NCBI RefSeq assembly: GCF_037975245.1
Contig: NC_092581.1
Location: 8,548,303 to 8,612,302, forward strand
Direction of reading: 5' to 3'
Source: Apostichopus japonicus
Taxonomy: Eukaryota > Echinodermata > Holothuroidea > Aspidochirotida > Stichopodidae
Length of the DNA: 64,000 nucleotides
A model generated the notes under the pieces. The model had not been told where the DNA came from. It saw only the letters and a list, made by a program, of their open reading frames with translations, and ran no database searches. The translations under genes were made by a program, and so were the position numbers. Shown piece after piece: positions 1-12,190 of the stretch (positions are counted from its first letter, which is position 1; each line of letters starts with the position of its first letter).

Positions 1-748
1 CTACCTGAGGGGACAGAGAAGAGAGATAACACAAATATAAGAGTATTTTGAATGCTAAAGTGTCCAAGTTACTATACTTTATGAACAAGAAACACTTACA
101 GGTAGCCAATTTGAATGAAACGTTAAAATGATCCCGTTGGGAAATTTCCATGTTGAGAGAAGTGTACAACTTGAGGTTCAGTTAAATAGTCTTCTGTTTA
201 AAGCAACTCCTTAAATCTCCAGTAACCATGACCGCTTCATTGCAGATCCCACAGAGACTCTTCCAAAACATTTAGGGACCTACAATTCATCATTTTAAAC
301 ATAAGTTTTTGGATAACTAGGGTATTATCTCCTCATTGTTTTAATTAACATGATGATGATCACAGAGGTGTGCATACTGCACAGAACAGTAATTTCTTTG
401 AGGGTATACAGTGCAGCTAGCAGGGACTGTAGATAAAGAATTGGCCACACAAAGTGACACATTCCTAGCCAACTAGTTTTCTTGGATGTCTTTGTGCCTT
501 AATTAACATCATCCTTTACATTCTCTATACAGGAGAAATTGATTTGAATTATAAAATAGGTCAGTATGCTGGCAGCAAAGTGGTCATGTTTGATTTCCTC
601 ATCATGATAACATCCAAACAAACTGTAGGCTTAAGAAGTACTTACTGTAGGTACATGACTACTGTAGGTTATTGAATTTTCCTTTCATTGGAATTTAATC
701 GGAGACTGTTGAAATATTTTCTTCAGGATTGCGCTTCTGTTTCCGAAG
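1..748. other. No recognisable gene or repeat
   Basis: AT-rich sequence on both strands with no long open frame, no convincing splice-site pair and no terminal inverted repeats. It reads as ordinary intergenic or intronic DNA. Nothing is claimed here. Confidence 0.6.
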
Positions 749-760
749 CAAATATGTATA

Positions 761-1801
761 GTCAGTTGGGGTAAAAAAAAACAAGGGGGTAGTTGGGGTA
801 AAAAAAAACAACCCCTTTTATAGAAGGGGAATATTTAGCCAAAGTCCCAATTTATTTTGGGTGACAGTCCTACATGTCTAGTTTATTATTATATAATTTC
901 TGGAACTCTATGTCACTTCACTGCCAATCACCGCTTCATAGAATCAAGGGAATGCTAAACTAGCAAAATTTTGAGTTTGTACCACATATCCAAACTTTCT
1001 CCTGCATACCCAGCTTATATGATGTGGCGATTATTCCAGCAGTTATAGCATAGTAGTTAGTGATATTACACTCCCCCATGGTAGAATTACTCCAACTTCA
1101 TTCACGCTTCATGGGGGGGCCTTGTTTTTTTTACCCCTAAAAAATGATGCGAATGGGGTAAAAAAAAACAAGTACTTTCCGGCTCCAATGTACTCCCTAT
1201 TTTGCCTGAATGGATAAATTTTTCCATAATGTTGATTTTAGAGGTAAGGCAAATAGTTTTCATGTCTGTGTTGTGTCAAAAATGTTAAATACTGTAATTA
1301 GGCAGAAGTAACTGAAATTGGCTCTACTCTAATGTTTCTACTATATTACACCACATTTGTGTAGCATCATATACACACTGTACAGTATGAATATGGCTGA
1401 GCATGACATATGACACGAGTCATCCATAATTTCGAATTAAGACAATTTTACAATTTTTTTCCTTTTTCATGTAAAGGTAGTAGCTCATACTTAGATGTAA
1501 TTATATGCAAACACGATTTTAAGGTACATTCATGAAGAAAATAGCTGTTTTCTAGCACTGTTTTTTTTTACCCCAGCATTGTTTTTTTTTACCCCAAATT
1601 AAGCAAATTTTTGGGGTAAAAAAAAACAACATTTTTCGCCAAAAACGGCACTTTCCTTTTACAAAAAAGTTATTTTTGTTAGATTCTCTTTAAGAGAATC
1701 CCACTCCACACACTTGAACATCGGAACCGAAAAAATACCTCTTACTCATCAATTTTTAGAGCAAACTTTAGGTAAATTGTTTTTTTTTTACCCCACCTGA
1801 C
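761..1801. mobile_element. TA-flanked non-autonomous DNA transposon with repeated GGGGTA8CAA motif
   Basis: The two ends are inverted copies of a 27-28 bp sequence starting GTCAG(T/G)TGGGGTA followed by an A-run and CAA, with one mismatch. TA dinucleotides lie immediately outside (759-760 and 1802-1803), as expected for a 2-bp target duplication. The block GGGGTAAAAAAAA-CAA occurs again inside in both orientations near 790-810, 1119-1135, 1155-1172, 1557-1600 and 1612-1630. No transposase frame is present, so this is non-autonomous. The TA duplication is compatible with Tc1/mariner-like transposition but does not prove it. The repeated internal motif looks like multiplied transposase-binding or subterminal repeats. 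Confidence 0.75.
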
Positions 1802-2103
1802 TATATTTGTCTTTTAACCAAAGAAGTGCCAGCGTGTGTGCAAAACCATGTTGGCATGAGTCCAGGGGCCCTGCCATATGGCCTTTGGAAGGAACAAAGG
1901 GGCAAAGCCCCTTAAAGCTTGCAATTTTCATCTGAAATCAGCTTTAAATTAGCAGAATTGTATAGTTAAATGGAAGGTCATTATAATTAATTAAAGAAAA
2001 AAAATAGAATCAAAATGTGAATGAATGGGTGGGATATATAATACTGTGCAACCCTACCATAAATATCAATATATTGATTTCACAAAATGAAAATAGCAAC
2101 CGC

Positions 2104-3001
2104 AACGCTGGGGAGGCAAAGACCATACACTGTAGCTTGAGAGCCAAACTGAGAGTGTAGCGGTGCAAAGACCATACACTGTAGCTTGAGGGCCAGACTG
2201 AGAGTGTAGCGGTGCAAAGACCTTACACTGTAGCTTGAGAGAGAGACTGAGAGTGTAGCGGTGCAAAGACCTTACACTGTAGCTTGAGGGCCAGACTGAG
2301 AGTGTAACGGTGCAAAGACCTTACACTGTAGCTTGGGGGCCAGACTGAGAGTGTAGCGGTGCAAAGACCATACACTGTAGCTTGAGGGCCAGACTGAGAG
2401 TGTAGCGGTGCAAAGACCTTACACTGTACAGGTAGCTTGAGAGAGAGACTGAGAGTGTAGCAGTGCAAAGACCTTACACTGTAGCTTGAGAGCCCGTCTG
2501 AGAGTGTAGCGGTGCAAAGACCTTACACTGTAGCTTGAGGGCCAGACTGAGAGTGTAGCGGTGCAAAGACCTTACACTGTAGCTTGAGGGCCAGACTGAG
2601 AGTGTAACGGTGCAAAGACCTTACACTGTAGCTTGGGGGCCAGACTGAGAGTGTAGCGGTGCAAAGACCATACACTGTAGCTTGAGGGCCAGACTGAGAG
2701 TGTAGCGGTGCAAAGACCTTACACTGTAGCTTGAGGGCCAGACTGAGAGTGTAACGGTGCAAAGACCTTACACTGTAGCTTGGGGGCCAGACTGAGAGTG
2801 TAGCGGTGCAAAGACCATACACTGTAGCTTGAGGGCCAGACTGAGAGTGTAGCGGTGCAAAGACCTTACACTGTAGCTTGAGGGCCAGACTGAGAGTACA
2901 GCGGTGCAAAGACCTTACACTGTAGCTTGGGGGCCATACTGAGAGTGTAGCGGTGCAAAGACCATACACTATAGCTTGAGGGCCAGACTGAGAGTGTAGC
3001 G
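2104..3001. repeat. 49-bp minisatellite with 147-bp higher-order repeat
   Basis: About 18 tandem copies of a 49-bp unit containing GTGCAAAGACC(A/T)TACACTG, TAGCTTGAG and CCAGACTGAGAGTG. Units alternate in a fixed three-unit order: CCATAC with GAGGGCC; CCTTAC with GAGGGCC then GTAACGG; CCTTAC with GGGGGCC. This gives a 147-bp higher-order period, clearest from about 2580 to 2900. Because 147 is divisible by three, the minus strand stays open and yields repetitive conceptual proteins of 66-168 residues. These are a by-product of the array and are not genes. One unit near 2425 carries a small insertion. Confidence 0.92.
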
Positions 3002-3800
3002 TTCTTCGAAGGCTAGAATTAGGTCTCAAAAGGCTAGAAGGTTGTATGCCATTCTCCTAGGCCTACAACATACGGTAGCTACTGTAGTTTGTAATAGTCG
3101 CGTTTCTTTGCATTTCAAATATCAATTGAGATATGCTTACTGAATCGGTATTCATATTGTAGATCTACAAAAACAGTGCTATTACTACTGACAATAATCA
3201 GGTATGAATATTGCGCAGAATCAGTTTCTGCCCAAAATAGCATGTTATAGCATTTGAAAAAGTGTGAAAAGGAACTCAAGAGAACCATCTGGCAGGAAAC
3301 TTTGGGGGCCTACTTGTGGAATGGTAGAACTATGCTGAATTGTATTAAGCAATAATTAGTCATAGTAAAGTGTGGATGTTATTACAACGTGACTGGGGAA
3401 TTAATCTGTTTGTCCCTGCGTTGACCTTTTGTCCACATGTGCTACTGTACATATATGAATTGATGAGGATCTGAACATGGTTGGTTATATACTCAGTACA
3501 AGCAATAGATTTCATCAAGAATGTTTAGTTCTGGACTACGGGGAGTGGTAAGGTACACAAGATAAACGGAAGCAGCGGGAATATCCTTGAGTTTGTGTGG
3601 ATTATCTGGGTAGGTATTTTTATTGGGTACTATTTTTACCGGGCACTCAAGTTTTTTCCAGGTCTGGTATTTTGGTATGGATATTCTTTTATGACAGATT
3701 TCAATATTGTCGGTATGGGTATGAATGCAATACCGGCAGGTCCAGGTACAGTATACCTGGTATATATCCATAATCAATATACTGATGCACCCTAGTGCAA
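3002..3800. other. No recognisable gene
   Basis: No gene recognised. From 3595 to 3800 the sequence is rich in GGTA(T/C)TTTT and ACCGG words, including CAATACCGGCAGG and CCAGGTACAG. This suggests an eroded DNA transposon end abutting the LINE, but no matching opposite end was found. Confidence 0.45.
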
Positions 3801-3807
3801 CCAACTC

Positions 3808-4062
3808 AAAACTTAATTGTCTTTATACAAATTTTGCAGACTCATTATTGAACAAGATTGATGAGCTTCAACAGGAAATTTATACCCAGCATCGGACTGA
3901 CCTTATTGGCATTACAGAAGGATTGCCAAAGAATAGGAATTATATATTATAATACAAATTCACCAGAGTTCAGATTGAACAGCTTTGAGCCATTTCCTGG
4001 GGTGGCTATGGCAGAGGTGTTTGTATTTTTGTTAAGAATGGAATCAAAGCTGCTGTATAGTA
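3808..4062 (+). pseudogene. CR1-like LINE, endonuclease N-terminal fragment
   Basis: Translating the + strand gives a segment beginning LNCLYTNFADSLLNKIDEL, then DLIGITE and LPKN, and in a shifted frame GYGRGVCIFVKNGIKAA. This is the usual start of the apurinic-like endonuclease domain of non-LTR retrotransposons (asparagine near the start, then the I-x-I-TE catalytic strand, then the RG-GV-I-V strand). At least one frameshift is needed near 3950. The domain stops at about 4065, where unrelated repeat DNA is inserted. It lies collinear with the reverse transcriptase at 4790-6460 on the same strand. Together they form one 5'-truncated, decayed element. Family assignment to the CR1/L2 side is from memory of motif style, without a search. 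Confidence 0.8.
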
Positions 4063-4069
4063 GCTAACA

Positions 4070-4780
4070 CTAAGGGTGTGACCGTTTAAACGGTTAACCG
4101 TTTAACTGGCCGCAAATGCGCTATCCGCTTAGAAAATCACAAAACGTATTAAACAGATTTTTTTCTTTTAATTTCAAATACATTTTAAACATGTATAAAA
4201 AATTATTTAAAAATATGTAAAGAACTGAGTAATGTACTGCAAACTATCAATAAAACACAGAAAAACAATGTTCTCAGCAAACCTGTAAGTCACACACAAG
4301 TACAGGTAGGGTTGGGCGATATTAGCTTTTTACCGTCACGATAAATATTGTACGTTAAAACATTATCGCAATATTTTGATAATTACGATAATTTTTCCCC
4401 TAACAGAATTAGCGTAAATGTCGAGCTTTGAGTGGACAGAGAAAGAGAGATATGGAGGGGACATGTATTCAAAGGGAATATCTGAAAAACCTTACGATAT
4501 TTTTCACAAATGTTGATACTTAGATAAGTGCTTCCTCACAATCAACGAGCCGCCCCAAAATTCGCTCCGCTTACGTAAAACTATATAACACTTGGAAAAC
4601 CCAAGTTTTTACACACATAATTCCCACTGACATTGGTCACATTCGAACTTGCCCAAGTTCATCGCACCATGGGAACGACACAACACATTGAACATGATGT
4701 TACATTTTCCTGCCATCTGAATGCCGAGTGTAAATTTTGGTGTAATATGCAAATTATGAATGGTACTGTGCTGTGCGGTT
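4070..4780. repeat. Repeat DNA inserted in the LINE
   Basis: This block separates the endonuclease from the reverse transcriptase. It starts with a palindromic cluster (GACCGTTTAAACGGTTAACC) and has a second apparent element start at 4313, AGGGTTGGGCGATATT, followed by ACGATAA/TTATCG words. The domain linker expected between EN and RT is missing. I could not match clean inverted ends or a target duplication, so the number of insertions here is uncertain. Confidence 0.5.
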
Positions 4781-4789
4781 AAAACTTAA

Positions 4790-5543
4790 CCCTAACGCAT
4801 GGAACGATGCTGCAGTAGTTCCTTCATTTAAGAAAGGAAAAAAGTCTGAGAGCTTTGTACAGTAAGTACCAACCAGTTAGCTTTATAACCTCTGTTGTGA
4901 GCAATGTATGGAACATATCATTGGACAACGCCTAATTTTCATTCTAAATGGGAACAGTTTACTGTCTACAGTAATTGTTAATTTGGATTTAGGGAAGATC
5001 TTGTGCCTTACAACGTACTGCAGGATGTGTTAGACGATGATGGACTGTCCTTTGATACTACTGTATGTACCTGGACTTTGCTCAAGCCTTTGACTTCCTC
5101 ATAGACCACTTTTACATAAACTCTCACCATATGGTATCAAAGGTAAACATATACAGTACATGTACACTACTGGATCAAGAGTTTTCTTACTGATCGTAGA
5201 CAGAGGGCACTGTAGATCAATAGCGAGTCTTCGGAATGGCGTGAAGTCAATGACTGAGTTCCACAAGGGTGTGTTTTAGGTCCAGTTTTGTTTTTGATCT
5301 ATACATCAATGACCTATCAGAAGTTGTGAGTAATAACGAAAGGATGTTTGCTGATGATACAATAATTTATTCTACGGACAATGATAGAGCAGTTCTGCAA
5401 CATGATGTTTACAATTTGCAACACTGGTCTCAAGTGTGGCAGCTTTACTTTAATATTTGTAAATTTAATGTTATTCATTTTGGAAGGAACAGTCCTAAAC
5501 ATCATTATTTTACCATGATGATAGTGGAACTAAATAACATCTA
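4790..5543 (+). pseudogene. CR1-like LINE reverse transcriptase fragment
   Basis: Readable in several frames: WNDAAVVPSFKKGKKS, NxGLLS-like text, a YLDFAQAFD block (palm motif A), a PQG block (5262-5270) followed by VLGPVLF and LYINDLSEVVSNNERMFADD, the last being the FADD form of the catalytic YxDD box at about 5340-5357. The order WNxxxVVP, AFD, PQGxVLGPxLF, FADD is that of non-LTR reverse transcriptases. Stops and at least three frameshifts make it inactive. It continues past the nested MITE into 5911-6460. Confidence 0.9.
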
Positions 5544-5546
5544 TTA

Positions 5547-5908
5547 AAGGCCCGGTCACACTACAGCGATATTTTATCGGAATACGGTCCGATTTTTCCG
5601 ATTTTAGGACGAAGAGTGAGGTTTGTGGTAGTGAATGTAATGAATACAGTGGAATATTCGAATACCTACTCCAAATCTGAGGGGTTCTGGAACAGACTAC
5701 ATTCTAAAGTGACGTCACATCGAAAAACGATAAAAATCGGAAGAGAAATCGGATAGCTAACCGATAAAAGGAAACGGAGTCAATATCAAAAGTTAGGAGA
5801 TGGCTATTCCACATCGGAATGGCTCAACAGATAGCAAATCTGTTTCGATTCCTCTGGGAAAATCGGATAGTATTCCGATAAAAAATCGGTATAGTGTGAC
5901 CGGGCCTT
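5547..5908. mobile_element. 362-bp MITE nested in the LINE
   Basis: Terminal inverted repeats of about 48 bp, imperfect, begin AAGGCCCGGTCACACTA. The right end is the reverse complement (TAGTGTGACCGGGCCTT). TA occurs on both sides (5545-5546 and 5909-5910). The interior repeats ATCGGAATA and CCGATTTT words in both orientations. LINE reading frames run up to and resume from these borders, which confirms it as an insertion younger than the LINE. No transposase is encoded. Confidence 0.88.
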
Positions 5909-5910
5909 TA

Positions 5911-6460
5911 CACAGCGGAAATGAAGAGAAAGATCTGGGGGTGTTACTTCAGAATTCCTTAAATTTTAGCAAGAACATTTCTACCACTTGAGTTGAACAA
6001 AGTAAAAAGCATGCTGGGTTTGATTAAGAGGTCTATTCCAGCTGTAGATATATTTTACTTTAGAACTATATTACAGTACCTTATACAAAGCACTTGAGAG
6101 GCCACATCTGGAAATGTGTATGTTATTTGGTTCCCATTAGGACATAAACAGTATCGAGAGTGTTCAACGTAGAGCTACACTTTGTCTTGTGCCTGGTCTG
6201 GAGACCTATGATTATTGTGACAGGTTACATGCACTCAAGTTACCTACATTAGCATGCCGAAGAAAGGTGATCTAATTCAAACTTATATGATGATTGTTCA
6301 TTGTTGGGAGAAAATTTCGTGTAGCAAATTGTTAACTTAGATTAGTTTGCCAAAACCAGAGGGCATAGGCTAGCTACATGATTGCCAAGTTTTATTGCAA
6401 GTCAATGACAATTCACCAATCTTGTCTTTAACTACAATTCAGTCTATCCATCGAACCATC
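5911..6460 (+). pseudogene. CR1-like LINE C-terminal (thumb and post-RT) fragment
   Basis: Directly after the MITE the text EEKDLGVLLQNSLNFSKNIS appears, followed across frames by KMLGLIKRS-like, LRPHLE-like, WFPLGHKQYRESVQR-like, RRATL-CLVPGLE and CDRLHALKLPTLA-RR text. This is the conserved C-terminal region of CR1-like reverse transcriptases (EKDLGV, LVRPHLEYC, IExVQRRATR, YxxRLxxLxLxTLxxRR). The reading frame is interrupted many times. Recognisable homology fades by about 6460. No 3' tail repeat was identified. Confidence 0.85.
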
Positions 6461-7288
6461 ACATTTGAAGACGGTGTACCTACAGTACGTATCCTTGCAC
6501 AAGATTCAAAGAAAGTTTAACCAATACATTCCTGTACACCAGGGTAAAATCCGTTCCTTAAATGTAACTTACCGCCATAGGTTTCGAGCCTTTTCCGCCA
6601 TGGATCGAAATCTACGGCGGAAAGGTACAGTACAGTATGTCGGATTGTCGGTACGTACAGTACCTATGGCCAGCGCGGAATGGCACTGGATCCGTTATTA
6701 TTACTGTTACTAGTATAATACAGTGTTAGGCAGCCTGTTAATTGGTAGAAATTGACCCCAAAAATATGGGCAGATAGGCGCTCAAAGTTGACCACACAGT
6801 AATTATTATTAATCAATTACCGCAAATTAGCCCTTGAAAGTTTTATGACATGTCTCCTATCGCATGCTGCAGTATTTATTGTTCTTATTCAAAATTGATT
6901 AGATACTTCATGAAAACCTCACCAGCTGATTCAGAGGCAGGAGATTGAACAAGGTATACGTTGTCAACGTTCTCTCTCGGTACGTCAGCTGGGAAGACTG
7001 GTTCGGGGACGATCGAAGAATCCACTGTTTCCCCTTTCTCAAGACACTCTAAATAGTTTCGATTATCAAGCTCCAGTTTGATAAAAGGATTACTTTACAC
7101 TATTTAAAGACGACGTCACTGTACCTAATCAAATCAAACTCCAAAGTTCACTTTTACGTGGTGTGAAGATCGGCTGTTAGTAAATACTGCAGAACTGGCC
7201 GTCTGAGTTGAGTTTTAAGCGGTGGCGGCTAGGCCTACTGTCAATTTTCTGTGAAGAAATAACAGAGGGCGAACTTTTGGTTTAGTTC
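6461..7288. other. No recognisable gene
   Basis: Contains a short GC-rich stem near 6590-6630 (CTTTTCCGCC against GGCGGAAAG) and otherwise no supported feature. It ends at the target duplication of the foldback element. Confidence 0.5.
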
Positions 7289-7469
7289 AGTTTCGATACC
7301 GGTGTGAAGTTAGATACTTATTCCCCCACCCCGTTCCTCGTTCGACATTCGCGAATGAGTAACTGCGACCTTTCAGTTACGTATTCGGCAATGGTATCGA
7401 CTTAAAACCTCTGGCAAGACAAAAGCTTTCTTACAAGATGTTCAACATTTGGTCGTGGAAAGAGGTTGA

Positions 7470-10090
7470 TCTATGGGTCATATAAACTCTAAAGACTATG
7501 TAGAAGGGTACCATAATGCATCTTACCCGGTCCAAAGAGTGCTTGACCAATTAATATGACCACTAAATCAACAATTTTTTAAATGAATGTAACGGGAACT
7601 GAAATAAAAACATTTGGGCCCTAATCAAGACTAGCACGCCTTGGACCACTAATCAATGGGTCATATGAATTCTTAACACATTGTAGAAGGATACCATACT
7701 GCGTCTTGCCCGGTCCAAAGAGTGCTTGACCAATTAAATTGACCACTAAATCAACAATTTTTTAATGAATGTAACGAGAACTGAAATAAAAACATTTGGG
7801 CTCTAATCAAGACTAGCACGCCTTGGACCACCTAACCAATGGGTCATATGAATTCTTAACACATTGTAGAAGGATACCATAATGCATATTGCCCGGTCCA
7901 AAGAGTGCTTGACCAATTAATATGACCACTAAATCAACAATTTTTTAAATGAATGTAACGGGAACTGAAATAAAAACATTTGGGCCCTAATCAAGACTAG
8001 CACGCCTTGGACCACCTAACCAATGGGTCATATGAATTCTTAACACATTGTAGAAGGATACCATACTGCGCCTTGCCCGGTCCAAAGAGTGCTTGACCAA
8101 TTAAAATGACCACTAAATCAACAATTTTTTAAATGCATGTAACGTGAACTGAAATAAAAACATTTGGGCCCTAATCAAAACCAGCACGCCTTGGACCACC
8201 CAACCAATGGGTCACATGAACTCTAAAGGCATTGTAGAAGGGTAAAATGATGCGTCTTGCCCGGTCCAAAGAGTGCTTGCCCAATTTAAATGACCACTAA
8301 ATCATTTCTTCTTTAATGAGTGTAACGGGACCACGAAAGAGCTTTTGGCCCTAATCCATGCAGCACGCCTTGGATCACCAAACCGATGCGTAACATGAAC
8401 TATAAGGATATTGTAGAAGAGTACCATCGTGCGTCTTGCCCGGTCCAAAGAATGCTTGACCAGTTTAAATGACCACTAAATCTTTACTGCTTTAATGAGC
8501 GTAACGGGACCACGAAAAAGCTTTGGGCCCTAATCCATGCAGCACGCCTTGGATCACCAAACCGATGGGTAACATGAACTCTAACGATATTGTAGAAGAG
8601 TACCATCGTGCGTCTTACCCGGTCTAAAGAGTGCTTGACCAATTTAAATGACCATTAAATCATTACTTCTTTAATGAGTGTAACGGGATCACGAAAAAGC
8701 GTTGGGCCCTAATCCATGCGGCACGCCTTGGATCACTAAACCGATGGTTAACATGAACTCTAAGGATATTGTAAAAGAGTAACATAATGCCTCTTGCCCT
8801 GTCCAAAGAATGCTAGACCAGTTTAAATGACCACTAAATCTTTACTGCTTTAATGAGTGTAACGGGACCACGAAAGAGCTTTTGGCCCTAATCCATGCAG
8901 CACGCCTTGGATCACCAAACCGATGGGTAACATGAACTCTAAGGATATTGTAGAAGAGTACCATCGTGCGTCTTGCCCGGTCCAAAGAATGCTTGACCAG
9001 TTTAAATGACCACTAAATCTTTACTGCTTTAATGAGCGTAACGGGATCACGAAAAAGCGTTGGGCCCTAATCCATGCGGCACGCCTTGGATCACCAAACC
9101 GATGGGTAACATGAACTCTAAGGATATTGTAAAAGAGTACCATCGTGCGTCTTGCCCTGTCCAAAGAATGCTAGACCAATTTAAATGACAACTAAATCAT
9201 TACATCTTTTATGAGTGTAACGAGACCACGAAAACGGTTTGGGCCCTAATCCATGGAGCACGCATTGGATCACCAAACCAATGGGTAACATGAACTCTAA
9301 GGACATTGTAGAAGAGTACCATAATGCGTCTTGCCCAGTCCAAAGAGTGCTTGAAATTAAACTGACCACTAAATCATCACTTCGTTAATGAATGTAACTG
9401 GACCTGTAAACAATCTTTAGGCCCAGTCAAGACCAGCACGCCTTGAACCACCCAACCAATGGGTCATATGACTTTTAAAGACATTGGAGAAGGGTACCAT
9501 AATGCGTCTTGCCCGGTGCAAAGAGTGCTTGACCAATTAAAAATAAAAATCATAACTTTTTTAAATGAATCTAATGGGACCTGTATAAAAAACTTTTAGG
9601 CCCCAAGCACAACCAGCACGCCTTGGACCACCTAACCAATGGGTCATATGAACTGTAATGGCAATGTAAAACTGAACCATCATGCGTCTTGCCCGGTCCA
9701 AAGAATGCTTGACCAATTAAACTGACCACTAAATCATCACTTCGTTAATGAATGTAGATGGACCTGAAAACAATCTTTAGGCCCCAGTCAAGACCAGCAC
9801 GCCTTAGACCACCCAACCAATAGGTCATATGAATTCTTAGGACATTGTAGAAGGGTACCATAATGCGCCTTGCCCGGTCCAAAGAGTGCTTGACCAATTA
9901 AACTGACCACTAAATCATCACTTCATAAATGAATGTAACGGGACCTAACAAAAAAGCGTAAGGCCATAATTCAAACCAGCACGCCTCGGACCACCCATCC
10001 AATAGGTCATATGAATTCTAAGGACATAGTTGGAGAGTCCCATAGTGCGTCTTATACACGGTCCAAAGAGTATTTGACCAATACAAATGA
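7470..10090 (+). repeat. Left arm: about 15 tandem ~180-bp units
   Basis: The landmark GCACGCC recurs at 7634, 7816, 8000, 8184, 8363, 8542, 8721, 8900, 9079, 9258, 9436, 9616, 9797 and 9979, a spacing of 178-184 bp. Each unit also carries TTGCCCGGTCCAAAGA(G/A)TGCT, TGACCACTAAATCA and TGTAACGGGA. Sub-families are ordered: outer units have CTAATCAAGACTAGCAC, middle units CTAATCCATGC(A/G)GCAC, inner units AGACCAGCAC. Units at 8542-9079 alternate CAGCACG/CGGCACG, implying recent two-unit (about 358 bp) duplication. Confidence 0.95.
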
Positions 10091-10094
10091 CTAA

Positions 10095-12190
10095 TGCACA
10101 ATCATTATGCAGCAGATTTATCAATATCTTCTTTTTTGAAGTTTACTCTACGTGTGTACCAGTATGGTGATACAAAACAAAAGCAACACCTTTGGCGGGC
10201 AAGTTTAATGCTAATTGGTGCTTTACGATCATCAGCATACAATGTTTCCTTCCAATCCAGGAGAAACACACGCGCACTCTTTTTGGGGGGGGGGGGGCGC
10301 ACCTTAGCGCAACTCCATTTCTCAGAATGAAGTGGTTTCTGTAGACTGGCAACGCAATGAAAACCGTTTTTTTTCGTTCATAGAACATAATTTCATTTCT
10401 TTTATTCGTTTGACACGTCACATATTTACAGATTTAAAGAATAGAGAAGTTTTCTTGCCTCTCTCCTTGAAAGTGTTTGTGAACGCTGTTACCCCCTTCG
10501 TAGATTATGAAAGATTGCACTGCTACATTCTAGAGCTGACAGAGACGATCAGTCATCTCGGGCCAAGCGGAGATAAACTTACATTAATAGTTTATTTAGA
10601 TAAATAGTCTTCAAGTGAAATAGTTCTACCCAGACATATATTTTATGCCGAAATCCCTTTCTGATTTATTTATCATCTCCATTAGTCACAGTTGGTAATG
10701 AACCAATCCAAGTTACCATATAGTGCCATTCTATGCATTTTGATTTTATCGTGTTCCCGTGTGCTTGTCCTTTCTCTTAGCGATTTTTCAATAGAAAGTG
10801 TCTGTTGGAGTGTAGAGGGCAGATCCACCATAAGAAGTTTCACTGGGTTTATTCCAACTAAACATAGACCAGAGTCAGTTTGAGTTTTTAGTAAATTTCC
10901 TTTTATTCAGTTTTAACTAAATATTAATTATAACTTCCATAATCTATAGCTATACACATTTTACTCAATACACAAGATACATTCAATCCATTATCAAAAG
11001 TGCCAGATTTTAGGTCAATTTCGCGTTTGTTAAATTAAATCAAAATTTCACTTTCTAATCACTAATGTAATAATTCTTAGGTAAATATAAATAAGGCTAT
11101 TTGCTGAGTCAATTATGGAAGTATAGAAGTCAGGAGAAATATTACATGCTTAATATCCACCCTCCCCCACCCCTCCCCATTTATTCTCTGATTGGATTGA
11201 AATGTACTTGCAGAAGAGAAATTTTCATGCCAAAATTACTTTAATCTGGTAGAATTGATACACTTTTTCCAATCTATGTGCAAAGATGTTCCATTTCACT
11301 ATTACTCAATACTTCATAAGACAAATGTCAAGGAGCGGAACAAAGGACTATGCGTTCTGATTGTAATTGAAAGATTCATTCAGGATGTTTGTTAGAAGTT
11401 TTCTCTCGTAAAAGAGCGCTTGAACATTAGGCTCGAACTAATTGATACCGATGTACGAACTGACTGCCTACCATGTCCATGGAATTCATGGAGTTCATAT
11501 TTATCATAGCGTGAATGCTCCCTTGCGTAGAACCATTAAATTTCTTAAGTGATAGATAACTGAAAGAATCTGCAGCATGTTGATAGTTTAACTGCTTTTT
11601 CGCATTTGTATTCCCAAATGAATTCAATATCGGAAATAGTCACAATTTTCTACTATCCTTCTACGAATGTCTCTAACCCACGTTAGGAGAGTTAAAATGA
11701 TATTGTTCAATGCTTGGACGTTACTGCATGTACGCATGGTAGGCCTAGGGGATGGTTTATTACTTTGATTGTTTGTCCGGCTGTAAGCTTCAGTTGAGCT
11801 TTTATGACAGCGCATGCCTGCTACAAGCCTGCTACAAGCCTGCTACAGCCTTGCTACAGCCCTGGAAAGATGCTGTCGCTTTATGCCATTGTGTTCAAAT
11901 AACTGCCACATTGTAAATTTCCCCTTTGATTAGGCTGAAATTTCGTAAGTGATTTGCGCAAGTTAAAGTGTTATATAGGCTGACATATCAATGAATTCGC
12001 AAGTCATTTAGAGGTAACTTTCTAAAATTGTAAAAACTTTCCTACAGAATTTGGCCATATATAGACATGCGGCCATTAATTGGAATGCACTTAAAACGAG
12101 TTCTCTTTTTTTCATTCCTTGGGGGTCCAAAGTGCAATTTGTAATGCTATCGGTTGACACTAAACGTACAATACATAACATATGAGATGG
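10095..12190. other. Central region of the foldback element
   Basis: About 2.1 kb between the arms. Several short ORFs occur (for example 10094-10330 and 10332-10607 on +), but none resembles a transposase. A 63-codon + frame at 10692-10883 begins with a hydrophobic stretch (ILCILILSCSRVLVLSLS) like a signal peptide. I cannot support it as a gene. There is a G-run at about 10285-10297 and a short tandem stretch of GCCTGCTACAA at 11815-11860. It may be captured host DNA or a remnant of an autonomous element's interior. Confidence 0.5.

Noticed and set aside
2066-3029. Three minus-strand frames with LHSQSGPQATVYGLCTA repeats
   Set aside because: They are the conceptual translation of the 49-bp minisatellite. 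The repeat period of 49 residues equals three DNA units, and no frame-specific constraint is visible.
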